Program-made: the position numbers and the translations under genes
Shown here: positions 43,720 to 55,359 of the stretch, one piece after another
How the letters are laid out: each line of letters starts with the position of its first letter
Numbering within the stretch: position 1 is the stretch's first letter
The notes under the pieces: model-generated
Database searches by the model: none
Told to the model about the DNA's origin: nothing
The model's input: the letters and a program-made list of their open reading frames with translations, nothing else
From: Atkinsonella hypoxylon
Taxonomy: Eukaryota > Ascomycota > Sordariomycetes > Hypocreales > Clavicipitaceae
Assembly: GCA_000729835.1 (NCBI GenBank)
Contig: JFHB01000056.1
Coordinates: 1-64,000 of the forward strand
Direction: 5' to 3'
DNA length: 64,000 nt

Positions 43720-45863
43720 ATGGCACCATCACGACACATCGAGCTTAACAACTTGGACAGCAAGGAAGAGTCCTTGACGCATGGCAGTTCTCACAGCATG
43801 CAGGAGCCAGACTATTACGACGAGCGGACGCCGCCCCGCTTCTACCGCTTCATCGACAGTTTCAAGAGAGACGAGACTCTGTCCTTCTTCCCGAGCAACC
43901 ACCTTAGCGAGGCGAATGGCCGCGCGAGCCAGCCGCGATATGGACCGCATTACTACGACTTGCGTATGGCGGCGCTGGAATCTGCCAATACGGGTTTGGC
44001 GCGGAAGCTGAAGGGCAGACACTTGCAGATGATTGCCATAGGCGGCTCAATAGGTATGTCCTTGTGCTTGGAGGAGGGGAGGAATGGTCGGTGACACGGA
44101 AGACGGCCTTGTTTTTCTTCTTCTTTGCTTTTCCTTTGCTGATGTGGCGTGTTTGTTTGCAGGTACCGGTCTTTTCGTCGCATCAGGCAAGGCTCTGCAG
44201 TCTGGAGGACCGGCGTCGTTACTCATTGCGTTCAGCATTGTCGGGCTCATGCTGTACTGTACTTGTCAGGCTTTGGGCGAGTTGGCGGTTCTATTCCCCA
44301 TCGCGGGATCCTTCTCCTCCTGGGCCACGCGGTTCATTGATCCGTCATGGGGTTTCGCAATGGGCTGGAAGTGAGTGCCAGGATTGACTTCTGACTCGCC
44401 AGAATGAATAATAAAAAAAAAAAAAAAAAACCCGTCAGGAGGATCTAACGCAGTGTCCTACAGCTACGCCCTACAATGGCTTACCGTTCTGCCAACCGAG
44501 ATCATAGCCGCCACCCTGACGATCGGATACTGGGAAAAAACGGTGCCCAAGACCGTCTTTGTCGGCATCTTCCTCGCGGTCATCCTCGTCATTAATCTGT
44601 GCGGCGTCAAGGGCTACGGTGAAGCCGAATTCACATTCTCCATCGTCAAGGTCATTGCCGTCATTGGATTCATGTACGTCATCGCGCGCCCTCTCGTTCA
44701 TAACCCATGCTTAAAATTTTTTTTTTAATTTTTTTGTTTTTTTCCAATGGAAATCGTCATTGAACAACATCAACTAACGTGAGGACCATGCTGGCACAAG
44801 TCTTCTTGGCATCGTGCTCAATTGTGGCGGGACGCCAGACCGCGGTTACATAGGCGGCGAGTATTGGCAAACACCTGGCGCCTTCAACAACGGCTTCAAG
44901 GGCTTGTGCAGCGTCTTGGTCATTGCTGCATTCGCATTTACGGGAACCGAGCTCGTCGGTCTGGCAGCTGCAGAGACGGCCAACCCGCGCAAATCGCTTC
45001 CTACTGCCATCAAGCAGGTGTTTTGGCGGATCACTCTATTCTACATCTTGGCTCTTACTCTCGTCGGACTTTTAGTCCCCTACGACGACCCTCGATTGAT
45101 GGATGGCGGAAGCAACTCCGGCGCCAAAGCATCTCCCTTTGTCATTGCCATCGAGGAAGCCGGCATCGAGGTCCTCCCGTCCGTCATGAACGCCGTCATT
45201 CTTATTGCCGTCTTGTCTGTCGGCAACTCGGCCGTCTTCGGGTCCTCTCGGACGCTCGCCGCCCTCGCCAATCTCAGCCAGGCGCCCAAAATCCTGGGCT
45301 ACGTCGACAAGCGCGGTCGACCCCTCGTTGCTATCATCGTCGCCGCGCTCCTCGGCCTTCTTGCCTTCCTCGCCGACCTCAAGCGGCAGGATACTGTGCT
45401 GGACTGGCTGCTGGCCATATCTGGCCTTTCCACAGTGTTCACGTGGACGTCTATCTGCCTGTGCCACATTCGCTTCCGTCGCGCGTGGGCAGCCCGCGGC
45501 CGAACCCTCACCGAAATGGCATATACCAGCCAGGTCGGCGTTGTGGGATCCTATCTAGGTCTGACGCTCAACGTCCTCGTGCTGATCGTACAGTTCTGGG
45601 TCGGCGCCTTCCCCATTGGATGGCAAGAAATGACCACCTCTCGCGTGGCCCAGAACTTCTTCCTCAAGTTCATGGGTGTCCCCATCGTCTTCGCCTTTTA
45701 CATCTGCCACAAGATCTTTTACCGCACGCGGCTAGTCAAAATCTGCGACATGGATGTCGACACGGGACGCCGGGACTTCAATCTTCCTATTCTCATTGCG
45801 CAGGAAGAGGAGGAGCGAGCGGCGTGGCCTAGGTGGAAGTGGTTTTACAAGTTTATATGCTGA
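43720..45863 (+). CDS. Amino-acid permease (YAT/APC family)
   Basis: Plasma-membrane amino-acid:H+ symporter of the yeast amino-acid transporter family (GAP1, DIP5 and relatives). Exons: 43720-44053, 44163-44370, 44464-44673, 44801-45863 (604 aa); introns 109, 93 and 127 nt, the second containing an A-run. About 12 hydrophobic helices. Seen: KLKGRHLQMIAIGGSIGTGLFVASGKAL (TM1 unwound GTG motif formed across intron 1); GWNYALQWLTVLP; ATLTIGYW; FIKV-like FSIVKVIAVIGFI; FNNGFKGLCSVLVIAAFAFTGTELVGLAAAE (TM6 substrate region); SVGNSAVFGSSRTL; and a C-terminal tail of about 45 residues. The substrate range cannot be read from sequence. Confidence 0.95.
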
Positions 45864-46707
45864 TGTGTATCATGACGTTTTCTAACTGGGCTGCTGATTT
45901 TTGTCTCTCATTTTTTTTTTTTTTTCATATAGCTATAGTTCTAGCGTTTTATGCATTTTTTGTGGACGGTCTGATCGCTTTAGATGAACTTCACATTTCA
46001 TTATTCATCATTCGAATAAACGCTGAGATGAAACTGTAAATTTCGTGCAAGGTGTCCTCATAAAACGAGACTCTGCATGCCATTTGGCAATTCTCCACAT
46101 GCAAAAATGAAACCTCAAAGTACATTTCGCGAAATGACTACACTGTCAATAGCTTCTGGGGAAACGGTTCCCCATACCAGCTCTTCAGCATTCTGGCGCA
46201 TCGTGGACGGTGCCAACCCCTGCTTGACAGCAGGAATTGATATCTTCTAGTGTATCCCACTCGACGACTGAGCACTCATATGTACAATCCTGTCGGTCCT
46301 AGTAGACGGCATGCTGATAATGAGGAAACGAACGGCACGAGACGTAAATCCCGCTGACACTCGTTCTTATAAACGATTCACGCACACATTTTACGCAACA
46401 ACCATGCCATACACGAGCTATACCGACTGAATTTCCGCAGTGCCTAAACATGTCCAGATTCGTGGCGCATAAATCAAATTAGAAAGAAAATTTTACTGTA
46501 GTAGTAAGGAACCGGCTATCATGAGTCATGAGCCGGATAGGCATATAGAGCCGTCAGGCAGCACAAAATATCCTCGTACAACATTCACAACAAGAGGTCC
46601 AACCGTGTCGGTCCAATCCATCACTAATACATGTCTATGCCTATCGTCTGCCTTGAAGAGATTTGATATGCAATCGGCTCGTATGCGTTAGCCGCAGGCA
46701 TGTCGGT
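45864..46707. other. Convergent intergenic spacer
   Basis: Between the 3' ends of the permease and the NTF2-like gene. It has a T-run near 45910 and is AT-rich; no gene seen. Confidence 0.5.
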
Positions 46708-48445
46708 TTAAAAGTCCCAAAAGCTCTTTTGAGCAGCAGATGGGTTGGTCTTTCGTGATGTGGGCTTGGGGGTTTCATCCTCGGTAGGCCCGTACAACCA
46801 GTCGCGGTTCGTGCCTTTGCGTCCACCCATGCCATCACCAGCAATGTTGATCTTGTTGTCTTCCAGAAATCTGCCTTCACCGCGCTGCGTGTTCTCCTTC
46901 TGGTTCGGTGAATGATCGTAGGCAGACCAATTGGCATCCATTTGTTTGACGGCCTTCATCCGGCTCTCAGGAACGTGTTGGTTACGATTCGACGCCGGAG
47001 CGGGGGACTCGTCAGTCATGGCGAAGTGAGGGTCGAAGTCCTTGCCGCGTCCACCCAAGTTGGTAATATTGCCGAGAACACGCTGAGGTTCGGGAGTGGA
47101 ATCATTGCCATCAAATAGCTTGTTCTTGTACAGACCCAGATTGTCGTTGTGCATCGACCCTTTCGGGCGAGCATTGGCCCGGTCCTGATGGGGCAGCCGT
47201 TCGCCATCATCTTGCAGTTCGAAATGTGTCTCCGCATCGCGACGACCCTTGCGAGCATGGTGACTGGTGTCCTCTTCCTCCATATTGCTTGCCTCGGTAT
47301 CCCAGTGACGAACATCCTGAGTTCGGTAATGCTTGGTGGGCAAGGGCTTGCTGGGGGTACTGAAGTCCTTGAAATCCCATTGGCTATCGTGCTTGGATCT
47401 CGGTCGGTTTTCCAAAGCGACACCGGGCTTGGGTCTATCTTGGGGATCGGACCCATCAGCAAAGTCGAAGTGGTTATACTTTTGAGGGTTAGGACGAATG
47501 AAGTTGTTCTTTGATTTCGGTCTTTCTTCCTCCTCCTCCTCCTCAACATGCTCTTGGCCCTCAAAGATACGCATGGGTTGGATATTCTTGCCTTGACCAG
47601 CCTTGCTCGGTGACGCGGATCGATGACGGCTGTGTGCACCCTCATAATGTTCGCCAGACGGATCGTCGCCTAAGACGTCTGCAAAAGAGCGCTCCCCACG
47701 ACGATGGCCACCCGCATAAGGAGACACAAAAGCTTCGTTTTGGGCAGACTCGAGCTCCTCTCTGTTACCAAACAGCTGGAGTGAAGCGTGAGGATCGCGC
47801 ATGGCATTGTTGGAGCTACCGCGAGTTTGTACTACCAAGTCGTTATGGCTGTCAGATTTATGATGAATAATGCCGGTGGACTTGAGGCAAGATTGGATCA
47901 ACGTGAGCTGCTCTCGACTGTCTCTAATGGGCCAGTTGCGGCCAGTCCTTCCTATGATGTCCAGTTGCTTGAGTAGAGACCCCTGATCCCATTGCTGGCG
48001 GATCTGCAGGATCTTGCCTGCCTCGTCCAAGGTCACGATGTGGATCTGCGAATCATAGCACCGGTCAGCTTCGTCATGGCCTGCTAACCCTGTTCTAGCC
48101 TAGGTGGCAGCTAACAACGCGGGGAAGCACAGCAGCACTTACAATTGACAGGTACGCGACGCGATCAGACAGAAAATTATCATCCAGACCGGGCAGGTAG
48201 GCACCACCGCTAGTCTGGAACTCCAGAACGGTATCGACTTCGGCAGCAATGACTGATTGACCATCGACCAGGTTCAGGAACTCTTGCCTCTTTGTTCTGA
48301 CCTGCTTCTTGAGAGTGGTGAGATGCTTGATGATCTCGGTGGGACCGTGGATGGATGTTGTAGTGGTGACATAGTGCAGAGAGGCCTTCTCGGCCAACAA
48401 AGAAGAGCTAGGCGAGGCCAAGAACTGCTTGTACACGGAGGCCAT
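46708..48445 (-). CDS. Fungal NTF2-like-fold protein with long disordered tail
   Basis: Predicted 546 aa from exons 48445-48143 and 48045-46708 (97-nt intron, GTAAGT to CGCAG, phase 0). An in-frame ATG 29 codons upstream (48532) is possible; I prefer 48445 because MASVYKQFLASPSSSLL begins the folded part. Residues about 5-135 look like an NTF2/SnoaL-type cone fold (SLHYVTTTTSIHGPTEIIKH, AEVDTVLEFQTSGGAYLPGL, IHIVTLDEAGKILQIRQQWD). The remaining 400 residues are polar and disordered, with repeated short aromatic motifs (HFDFAD, QWDFKDFS, FDPHFAM, WLYGP, SFWDF at the very end). Such a layout suggests a scaffold or RNA/protein-binding role. Function is not known to me. Confidence 0.88.
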
Positions 48446-48638
48446 TGTGTTGGATGCGCAGACAAGCACCTGGGACAACTGGTCAGTGGTGTTGCGGAAG
48501 CAAAAATCGCGAACAGCAGTAGGAAGGAGCATTGCCTTGCTTTTGTTTGTTTTGTTGTCCTAGCCTGTTAAGCGAGTGGCAGGGGCGTCTCCAGCGGGGC
48601 AAAATACAGACAGAGATGGACGATGAACGCTAGTAGGG

Positions 48639-48688
48639 TGTCTTGGGGTGTCTTGGGGTGTCTTGGGGTGTCTCAGGGTGTCTCAGGG
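48639..48688. repeat. 10-bp tandem repeat TGTCTTGGGG/TGTCTCAGGG
   Basis: Three TGTCTTGGGG units followed by two TGTCTCAGGG variants and a decayed end, about 195 bp upstream of the NTF2-like start codon. Confidence 0.9.
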
Positions 48689-49390
48689 TGTCAAGGTGGC
48701 CAAGGTGTGTTGGTTGCATGCATGTGTCTGGCTGGTTTCCACTCAGCTCAGAATCATAGATGCATCGCGCGCCAACCGAGATGCTGGCGAGGGTGTTGTG
48801 TTTGTGATCAATTGGAAGAGTAGCTAGGCATTGGCAAATGCAGACAAACTACCTACCTAGGTACCTACCTAGGTACCTAAGGTAGGTAGGTAGCTAACCA
48901 ACTAGACCCGGGTATACGTCCATGTTTTGTTTCGCGCGCAATGATAGGTGAGGTTAGGTAGGCACCTATCTACCTACCTGGTAGGTGCCTTTAGGTAGGG
49001 CACTCGGTACTTAGCTACATGTACTCCATATCTCAGGGGTTGCTACGGACGGCTTCAAACAGTGCTTGAAGGCGCGTCAACACAAATTGTTATAATGTTA
49101 TTTTCTAAAAAGGGGGGGAGGGGCAAAGGGGGAAAAGAGGAAGATGGGGGCACTTGACCGCTCGCGCCCTTGCATCCGCTGACCCTATTTATTCAGCTTG
49201 GCTCCCCAGCTCCTTTACTTGCATTCGTGGTGTCCGGCTCGCGATGCGCCTCTGTTTCACGTACAAGCCACTGTATCTACCTTGGGCACCAGGTAGGTAG
49301 GTACCTACCGAGTTACCTCTGTAGAGTATTCCGTATTTAGTGTGGCGTGGCCACGTCGCAACAATCGCGTCTCCCCTCCAATTTTTTATC

Positions 49391-49566
49391 AGAGCTTTGT
49401 GGTAGATTAACGACCACTCAATAGGGGCATAACCAAGATTCTCAAGAAACCAGCCTTTACAAAGCCTCAGAAAGCTCTATAATTTATGAAGAAATAATTA
49501 TATCAAGTTCTTTATCACTATTGCAAGTCCTTTGGAAGTGGTCATTATTGTAATTATTAGAGCTCT
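49391..49566. repeat. AT-rich foldback element
   Basis: About 176 bp in a GC-richer setting. Imperfect inverted ends: AGAGCTTTG...AACGACCACT at the left and AGTGGTCATT...TAGAGCTCT at the right. Candidate small non-autonomous element; no duplicated target site recognised. Confidence 0.4.
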
Positions 49567-49930
49567 TACCTAAAGTCGGCATTGGGTAGGATGCACCGAC
49601 CTAGGCACCTTAAGGTAGTATAGTATGCTCGCTCCAGCCACACGCAGCCCGCGCCACATCTGATCGGGACACCTCGGCGTCTTGCTGACACCATTTAGAG
49701 CGAGCTCCATCTATACCTCGATGCGGTGACGACACATGTCCACGACGCATGAACCTGAATATCCCTCACCAACTTCGCATCTAATTCTCAACACAACAAT
49801 CGGCGACATCTACTAGGCGTAGCTTCTGCTTCTCCGAGAGCCGCTTCTGGCCATTAATTTTCACTTGCATTTTTTTTGGGTCTTCTCCATTCTTGCCTTT
49901 GATGACACTGACAGCGTTCGCTCCTTCACG

Positions 49931-52900
49931 ATGAGGCCGGGTGGCAAGGCAGTAGCTATATGGCGCATCCTGCTGTCGTCCCTTATGTGGACGGCAGCCT
50001 TTACCAAAGATGAGCCATCACTAGCCGTTACCACATTCAAACACCCACCTCGAAATATCAACTATTTTGAAGATAGCGATGTCATTGTCTTTGAAGACAA
50101 ACACGAAGCAAACGTCTATCGATCCACAGACGCTGGCGTCTCGTGGAAAAGAATAGATTCTGTCCCAGACGGCCATACTCTCGAGCTCATAATGCATCCC
50201 TTTGATAACAAGAAAGCCTACATCGCTACGCCCAGCAAAACCCAATACCGCACCGAAGACCGCGGCGAAACATGGACCAAGTTCGACACCCACGCCTTGC
50301 CCAGCAAGTTTCAGCCTGAAATATTCATGTTTCACGCCGGCGACCCCGACCGAATCATCTTCAATGCTATGAACTGCGATGGAATCTTTTGCGACGAGCA
50401 GGCCATGTACACCATTGATGGCTTCAAGACAATCAAAGCGCTCCGGGTCAATACCGCGGGATGTTGGTGGGCCAAATCGAATATTGAATTCACGACGGGA
50501 GAGGCTGAAAAGGACAAATCGCGAGTGTTGTGCATCATCAAAGAATCGGTTTCCTTCTTCAAGCAAGAACAGAGACTCACCATATCCGATACTTTCTTTT
50601 CAGTTGTCGGCAAGAACATCCAAGAATTCGAGCCTAACGTCAATGCGAACAAAGGCGTCACCGGATACCTCAATTTGGCCGTTGTCAAAAAGTTTATCAT
50701 GGTCGCCATTTCATCACCAAGGAGCGATGAGATGTCGCTGTACGTTACCGATGACACACTGACGTGGCACCGAGCCATGTTCCCAAAAGACGACAGCCAT
50801 GATCATTCTCACAGAATCAATCAAGGCGCATACACTGTGTTGGAGAGCACCAACTACAGCCTTCAGATCGATGTCATGACTTCTCACCCTTCACGACCGA
50901 TGGGTGTTCTATTTACAAGTAATTCGAACGGCACATACTTCACTGAGAACATTCCCTACACACATCGCAATACTATAGGCAATGTTGATTTTGAGAAAAT
51001 CACCGGAATCCAGGGTATTTTCCTCGTCAACACTGTAGAGAACGGTGCCGAGGTCTCAAAGGGGCAGAGGAAGGATATGATTAGAGTGACGCAAATTACC
51101 TTTGATGATGGCAGAACCTTCTCTGAAATCAAGGCTGGTGATGAGAGGTTACATTTGCACTCAGTCACAGAGCTGGATAATGTTGGTCGGGTCTTCTCCA
51201 GCCCCGCTCCCGGTCTGGTTCTGGGGAATGGAAATATGGGGACGTCCTTGGGTTTTTTCAAGGACGCGAATCTCTATGTATCGGACAATGCTGGGTTGAC
51301 GTGGAAGAAGGCCCTGGATGGACCCCACAAGTATGAAATTGGTGACACAGGGTCCATCTTGGTTGCCATCAAAGACTCTAGAACGGCGAACGTGAAGGAA
51401 TTTTCGTACTCACTCGACCATGGCGACAATTGGAAGAATGTCCCTCTGCCTAATGACCTCAGCATCAAACCAGACTTACTGACAACCACTCAAGACTCCA
51501 CCAGCCTCAAGTTCTTGCTCTTGGGCGAGAAAGATCGCGCCTTTCACATGATAGCTATTGATTTTGACGGAATTAAGGAACGAACTTGCGAGGACAAGGA
51601 CATGGAGGACTGGCATGCCCGCGTCGACAAAGAAGGCAACCCAACCTGCATCATGGGCCACAAACAGACATACCGCCGCCGCAAGAAGATGGCAGACTGT
51701 TTTATGAAGAAAGAGTTCAAAGATCCTGTTCCCAAAACAGAAGATTGCGAGTGTACGGACGCCGACTTTGAGTGTGACTACAACTTTCAGCGAGATCCTG
51801 CGGACAGGAACAAATGCAAGCAGGCTGGTCCTATCCCCTCGCCAGATGATTACTGTAAGAAGCACCCAGATGGTACATTTGAAGGTTCATCTGGTTGGAG
51901 ATTGATACCTGGAAATACATGTAAACGAACCAAGGGCAAGCAAAAAGATGATAAAATAGAGAGAAAATGCTCTGATGCAGGTCACGAAGAACCGTCTAGA
52001 CCGCCAGCGACTGGCAAAATCTCTACAAAACAGAAAGTTTTCGACTTCAAGCTCAAAGGTTTCGAAAAGATTTACCTGGAAAGGGGTGATGCTAGCTCTT
52101 CTGCTGACGAAACAGTCATTGTTTGGCCCGCGGGCGACTTGCCGCAGCGCGATCAAATTTGGCTGTCTCACGATCACGGCAAAGAGTGGAAACGCATACT
52201 CGAGGGGGAGGAAATTCATGGGATTCTTCCTCATTTGTACTTCAACGATGTCGTCTTTTTCATCACTGATGACAAAGAACACAAGGTTATCTATACTGTC
52301 GATCGAGGTCAAACCTTCCATACCTTCAACGCCCCCAGCAAAGCCAAGCCCGGCGTTATGCCTTTCGGGTTCCATCCGGACAAGAAGGATTGGCTCTTGT
52401 GGATGGGAACGATGTGTGACAAGGTTGGGAAGCAGGAGACTTGTTATGATCAGGTGTGGGTGTCAACCAATCGCGGTGATAAGTGGGATAAGGTGCTTTC
52501 GTACGCAGAAAAGTGCGAATTCACAGGCAACAAAGCATACAATTTCCGAGATGAGCAGCAAGTCATATGTCTAGCTAGATCGGAAGAGCGCCTTGACGCC
52601 AATATGACCGTCAAGACAAGTGAGGACTTTTTTGCCGACAGAGACAAGGCCTTTAAGTATGACAGAGAGGTTATAAACTTTGCAACCATGAGCGAGTTCA
52701 TCGTCCTGAACACCAAGGACCCTAAAACGGGCGCAGAACGGGCAGTTGTCAGTCTTGACGGCAAACATTTTGAACCAGCTCACTATCCGCATAACTTCCA
52801 TGAAGGACACCATGATGAGTACACGGTACTGGACAGTTCCACTCACGCTGTCAATCTTTTTGTCCGCTCAGAGGCTGGAAAAGATCGCTTGTTCGGGTCT

Positions 52901-54542
52901 ATTATCAAGAGCAATTCAAATGGCACTTCATATGTTCTCAGCGCAGCAAATGTCAACAGCGACGAAAACATGTACGTCGACTTCGAGAAGGTGTCAGGCC
53001 TTGAGGGGGTAGTTTTGATCAATGTCGTCTCCAATGCAGACCAGGAGGAGAAGAAGAAAGTCCTACAGACCAAGATTTCACACAACGATGGCTCACAATG
53101 GGGGTACCTGCCGCCTCCGGCTAAGGACGTGGAAGGCAAATCTTACTCTTGCAGAAGCTCCAGGGGAGACAGCAATTGCGCCCTCCATCTTCATCACTAC
53201 ACGGAGCGAGAGGACAAGAGGCGTACTTTCGCTGCAGACACTACTGTCGGCTTTATGTTTGGTGTTGGTAACGTCGGGTCCAGCCTGGGGGACATCAAGG
53301 ACGCGGATACATTCATGACCACCGATGGCGGAATCAGCTGGATAAATGTCAAGAAGGGCCATTGGACATGGCAGTACGGTGACCAGGGATCCATCATGGT
53401 CCTTGTGCAGCGTACAACGCCCAAGAACTCGGTTAAGACCAAGACGATTTCGTACTCTATCGACGAAGGCAAGACATGGAAGGATGTAGAATTCCATGAC
53501 AAAGAGGTGGCTGTTCTAGACATCACAACTCTAAGTTCCGGGACTTCGCGCAACTTCTTGATCTGGTGTGAGGACGGAGAGAAAAACTTGATAGCCGTCA
53601 ACGTCGACTTTACTGGCCTTGCAGATAAACCTTGCCAGTACAAGCAAGATTCTGACGCGGAATCAGATTACTCCCTATGGACGCCCAAACACCCACTTCA
53701 GGATGATGATTGTCTCTTTGGACACAAGGCTCGGTATTTACGAAAGAAGACGGATCGCAAGTGCTACAACGAGCATAATCTCAAACGCTTGGTGGACTAC
53801 GAGAATTGTGAATGCAAGCGAGAGGACTTTGAATGGTAAGCTGGCCAACGTCCCTCCAACGCGGATGTTGTGTTGAACGGATATGACTGACTGATGCGCT
53901 AGCGCCTACAACTTTGAAATTTCCGACAATTCTGGTCAGTGCACCCTTGTGAAGGGTTTAGATCCTTTGTCAGGCAAAGAGTGGTGTACGAAGAATCCAA
54001 ACGCTACGTCATGGTTCGAGCCGACAGGCTACCGCCGGATTCCCCTCTCTACCTGCTCGGGAGGCAAGGAAATGGACAAGACAGCGCCAGAGCACCCCTG
54101 CGAAGGTCACGAGGAAGAGTTTGAGAAGAAACATCGTACGTCAGGAGTGGCCATTTTCTTTGCCGTGGTCATTCCGTTCGCGGCGGCTGGAGCCATCGGC
54201 TGGTACGTGTACCGAAACTGGGACGGCAAATTTGGACAGATTCGCCTGGGCGAGTCATCGTCGACGTTTGACAGCGACCGATTATGGGTCAAATACCCCG
54301 TTATGGCCGTGTCAGCTATAGCAGCAGTTGTAGTGACGTTGCCACTGCTTTTGGGACGTCTCTGGCGCAGTGCCACGGGTTCCTACGACCGAATACGGGG
54401 CGAGAGCGACGGGCGAAGCTGGTTCCCGCAAGGGCCAAGACGCTTTACAACGAGAGACAGCTTCGCACGCGGGCGCAGCGATTACGCCATTGTTGACGAC
54501 GAGGGCGAACTACTGGGCGAAGAGAGTGATGAAGAGGTATGA
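49931..54542 (+). CDS. VPS10: Vps10 sorting receptor (sortilin family)
   Basis: Type I receptor that carries vacuolar hydrolases such as carboxypeptidase Y from late Golgi to endosome and is recycled by retromer. Exons 49931-53835 and 53903-54542 (1514 aa); 67-nt intron. The ATG at 49931 begins a signal peptide (AVAIWRILLSSLMWTAAF). Seen: two tandem Vps10 domains, each a beta-propeller with Asp-box motifs (STDAGVSWKR, TEDRGETWTK, SDNAGLTWKK; SHDHGKEWKR, TDGGISW) followed by a Cys-rich 10CC module (about residues 545-680 and 1220-1370). A membrane helix lies at 1383-1405 and a second hydrophobic segment at 1434-1453. The cytosolic tail ends acidic (DDEGELLGEESDEEV). Length and layout are normal for filamentous fungi. 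Confidence 0.96.
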
Positions 54543-55359
54543 TTGAGGCACTTTTCGACATTGAAGCAAGCAACCTTGACGTTGCACCACGGAGCAGTCC
54601 CGGAGGGGTAGGTTAGAATAATGATAGATGTAAAGTCCCATTTAGCGTATATGTTGGACAAGTTGTAAGGAGCGTGCTGCCCTGCTATGGATTGACCGGA
54701 CATGCAAGGGGAGGGCGTGCACAAAATGTAAAAGAAGGAGAAGAAGGCTTGTATGCAACAGTAAGATAAATCTATAGAAGGCTTTACAGCGACAGCTTGG
54801 ACCCTTAGGGTTAGGGTTAGGGTTAACCCTAACAGCATCCTTTCTCTCCTTATATATGCCAATCAGATGTAACTTCACCGTCTTCTTTCTGGACCCCCCA
54901 GCAATAAACAGACCGCCAACTTCCAATGATAGGCCAAATGGTAAAAAAAAAAACCGCCTCAATTGGCAGACGCCGTGAAACTCCTCCCAATGTAGTTGGC
55001 TGCAACTGCAAATGACCGCCTTGTGCTCCCATGGAATCAACATTAATAACAAGGTATTCGGTACAGCACATGCAACATGGGACCTGAAAGCAACGTAGAA
55101 ATACATAAATGACAAAGACTAGAATAGGGGTATATAAGTGGAAGCCGAGAGAAAATCGAATCAATCGCAACAGTCATCTTGAACATGTAACGTATGCCTG
55201 TGCGGCTGGTAATGCAGGGGCATTACGCCATCAAAGGCATGGTCCTGAACCACAAAAGACAATTGTGGTTCGTGGGAAAGAAAAGTAATCATAAGCCAAC
55301 ACCCTGGGAACTGCACAGCTCCGAGGGTCGGATGATTACGCAAAGCATAATATGGTAAA
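54543..55359. other. Convergent spacer with inverted telomere-type repeats
   Basis: Between the 3' ends of VPS10 and the next gene. Contains the TTAGGG cluster at 54805-54833; otherwise no gene seen. Confidence 0.6.
54805..54833. repeat. Interstitial telomere-type repeat, head to head
   Basis: Three TTAGGG units (54805-54822) run directly into TTAACCCTAAC, giving an inverted junction. TTAGGG is the standard telomere unit of filamentous ascomycetes. Confidence 0.85.

Larger units (their letters stand above)
48446..49930. other. Divergent spacer with tandem and palindromic repeats
   Basis: Between the NTF2-like gene (-) and VPS10 (+). Holds a 10-bp tandem repeat (48639-48688), CCTAGGTA/ACCTACCT palindromic tracts (48849-49010 and 49290-49315) and an AT-rich foldback (49391-49566). 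No gene seen. Confidence 0.6.

Noticed and set aside
44822..45832. 336-codon Arg/His/Pro-rich frame within the permease gene
   Set aside because: Shifted-frame shadow of the permease's last exon; composition is that of an out-of-frame GC-rich gene.
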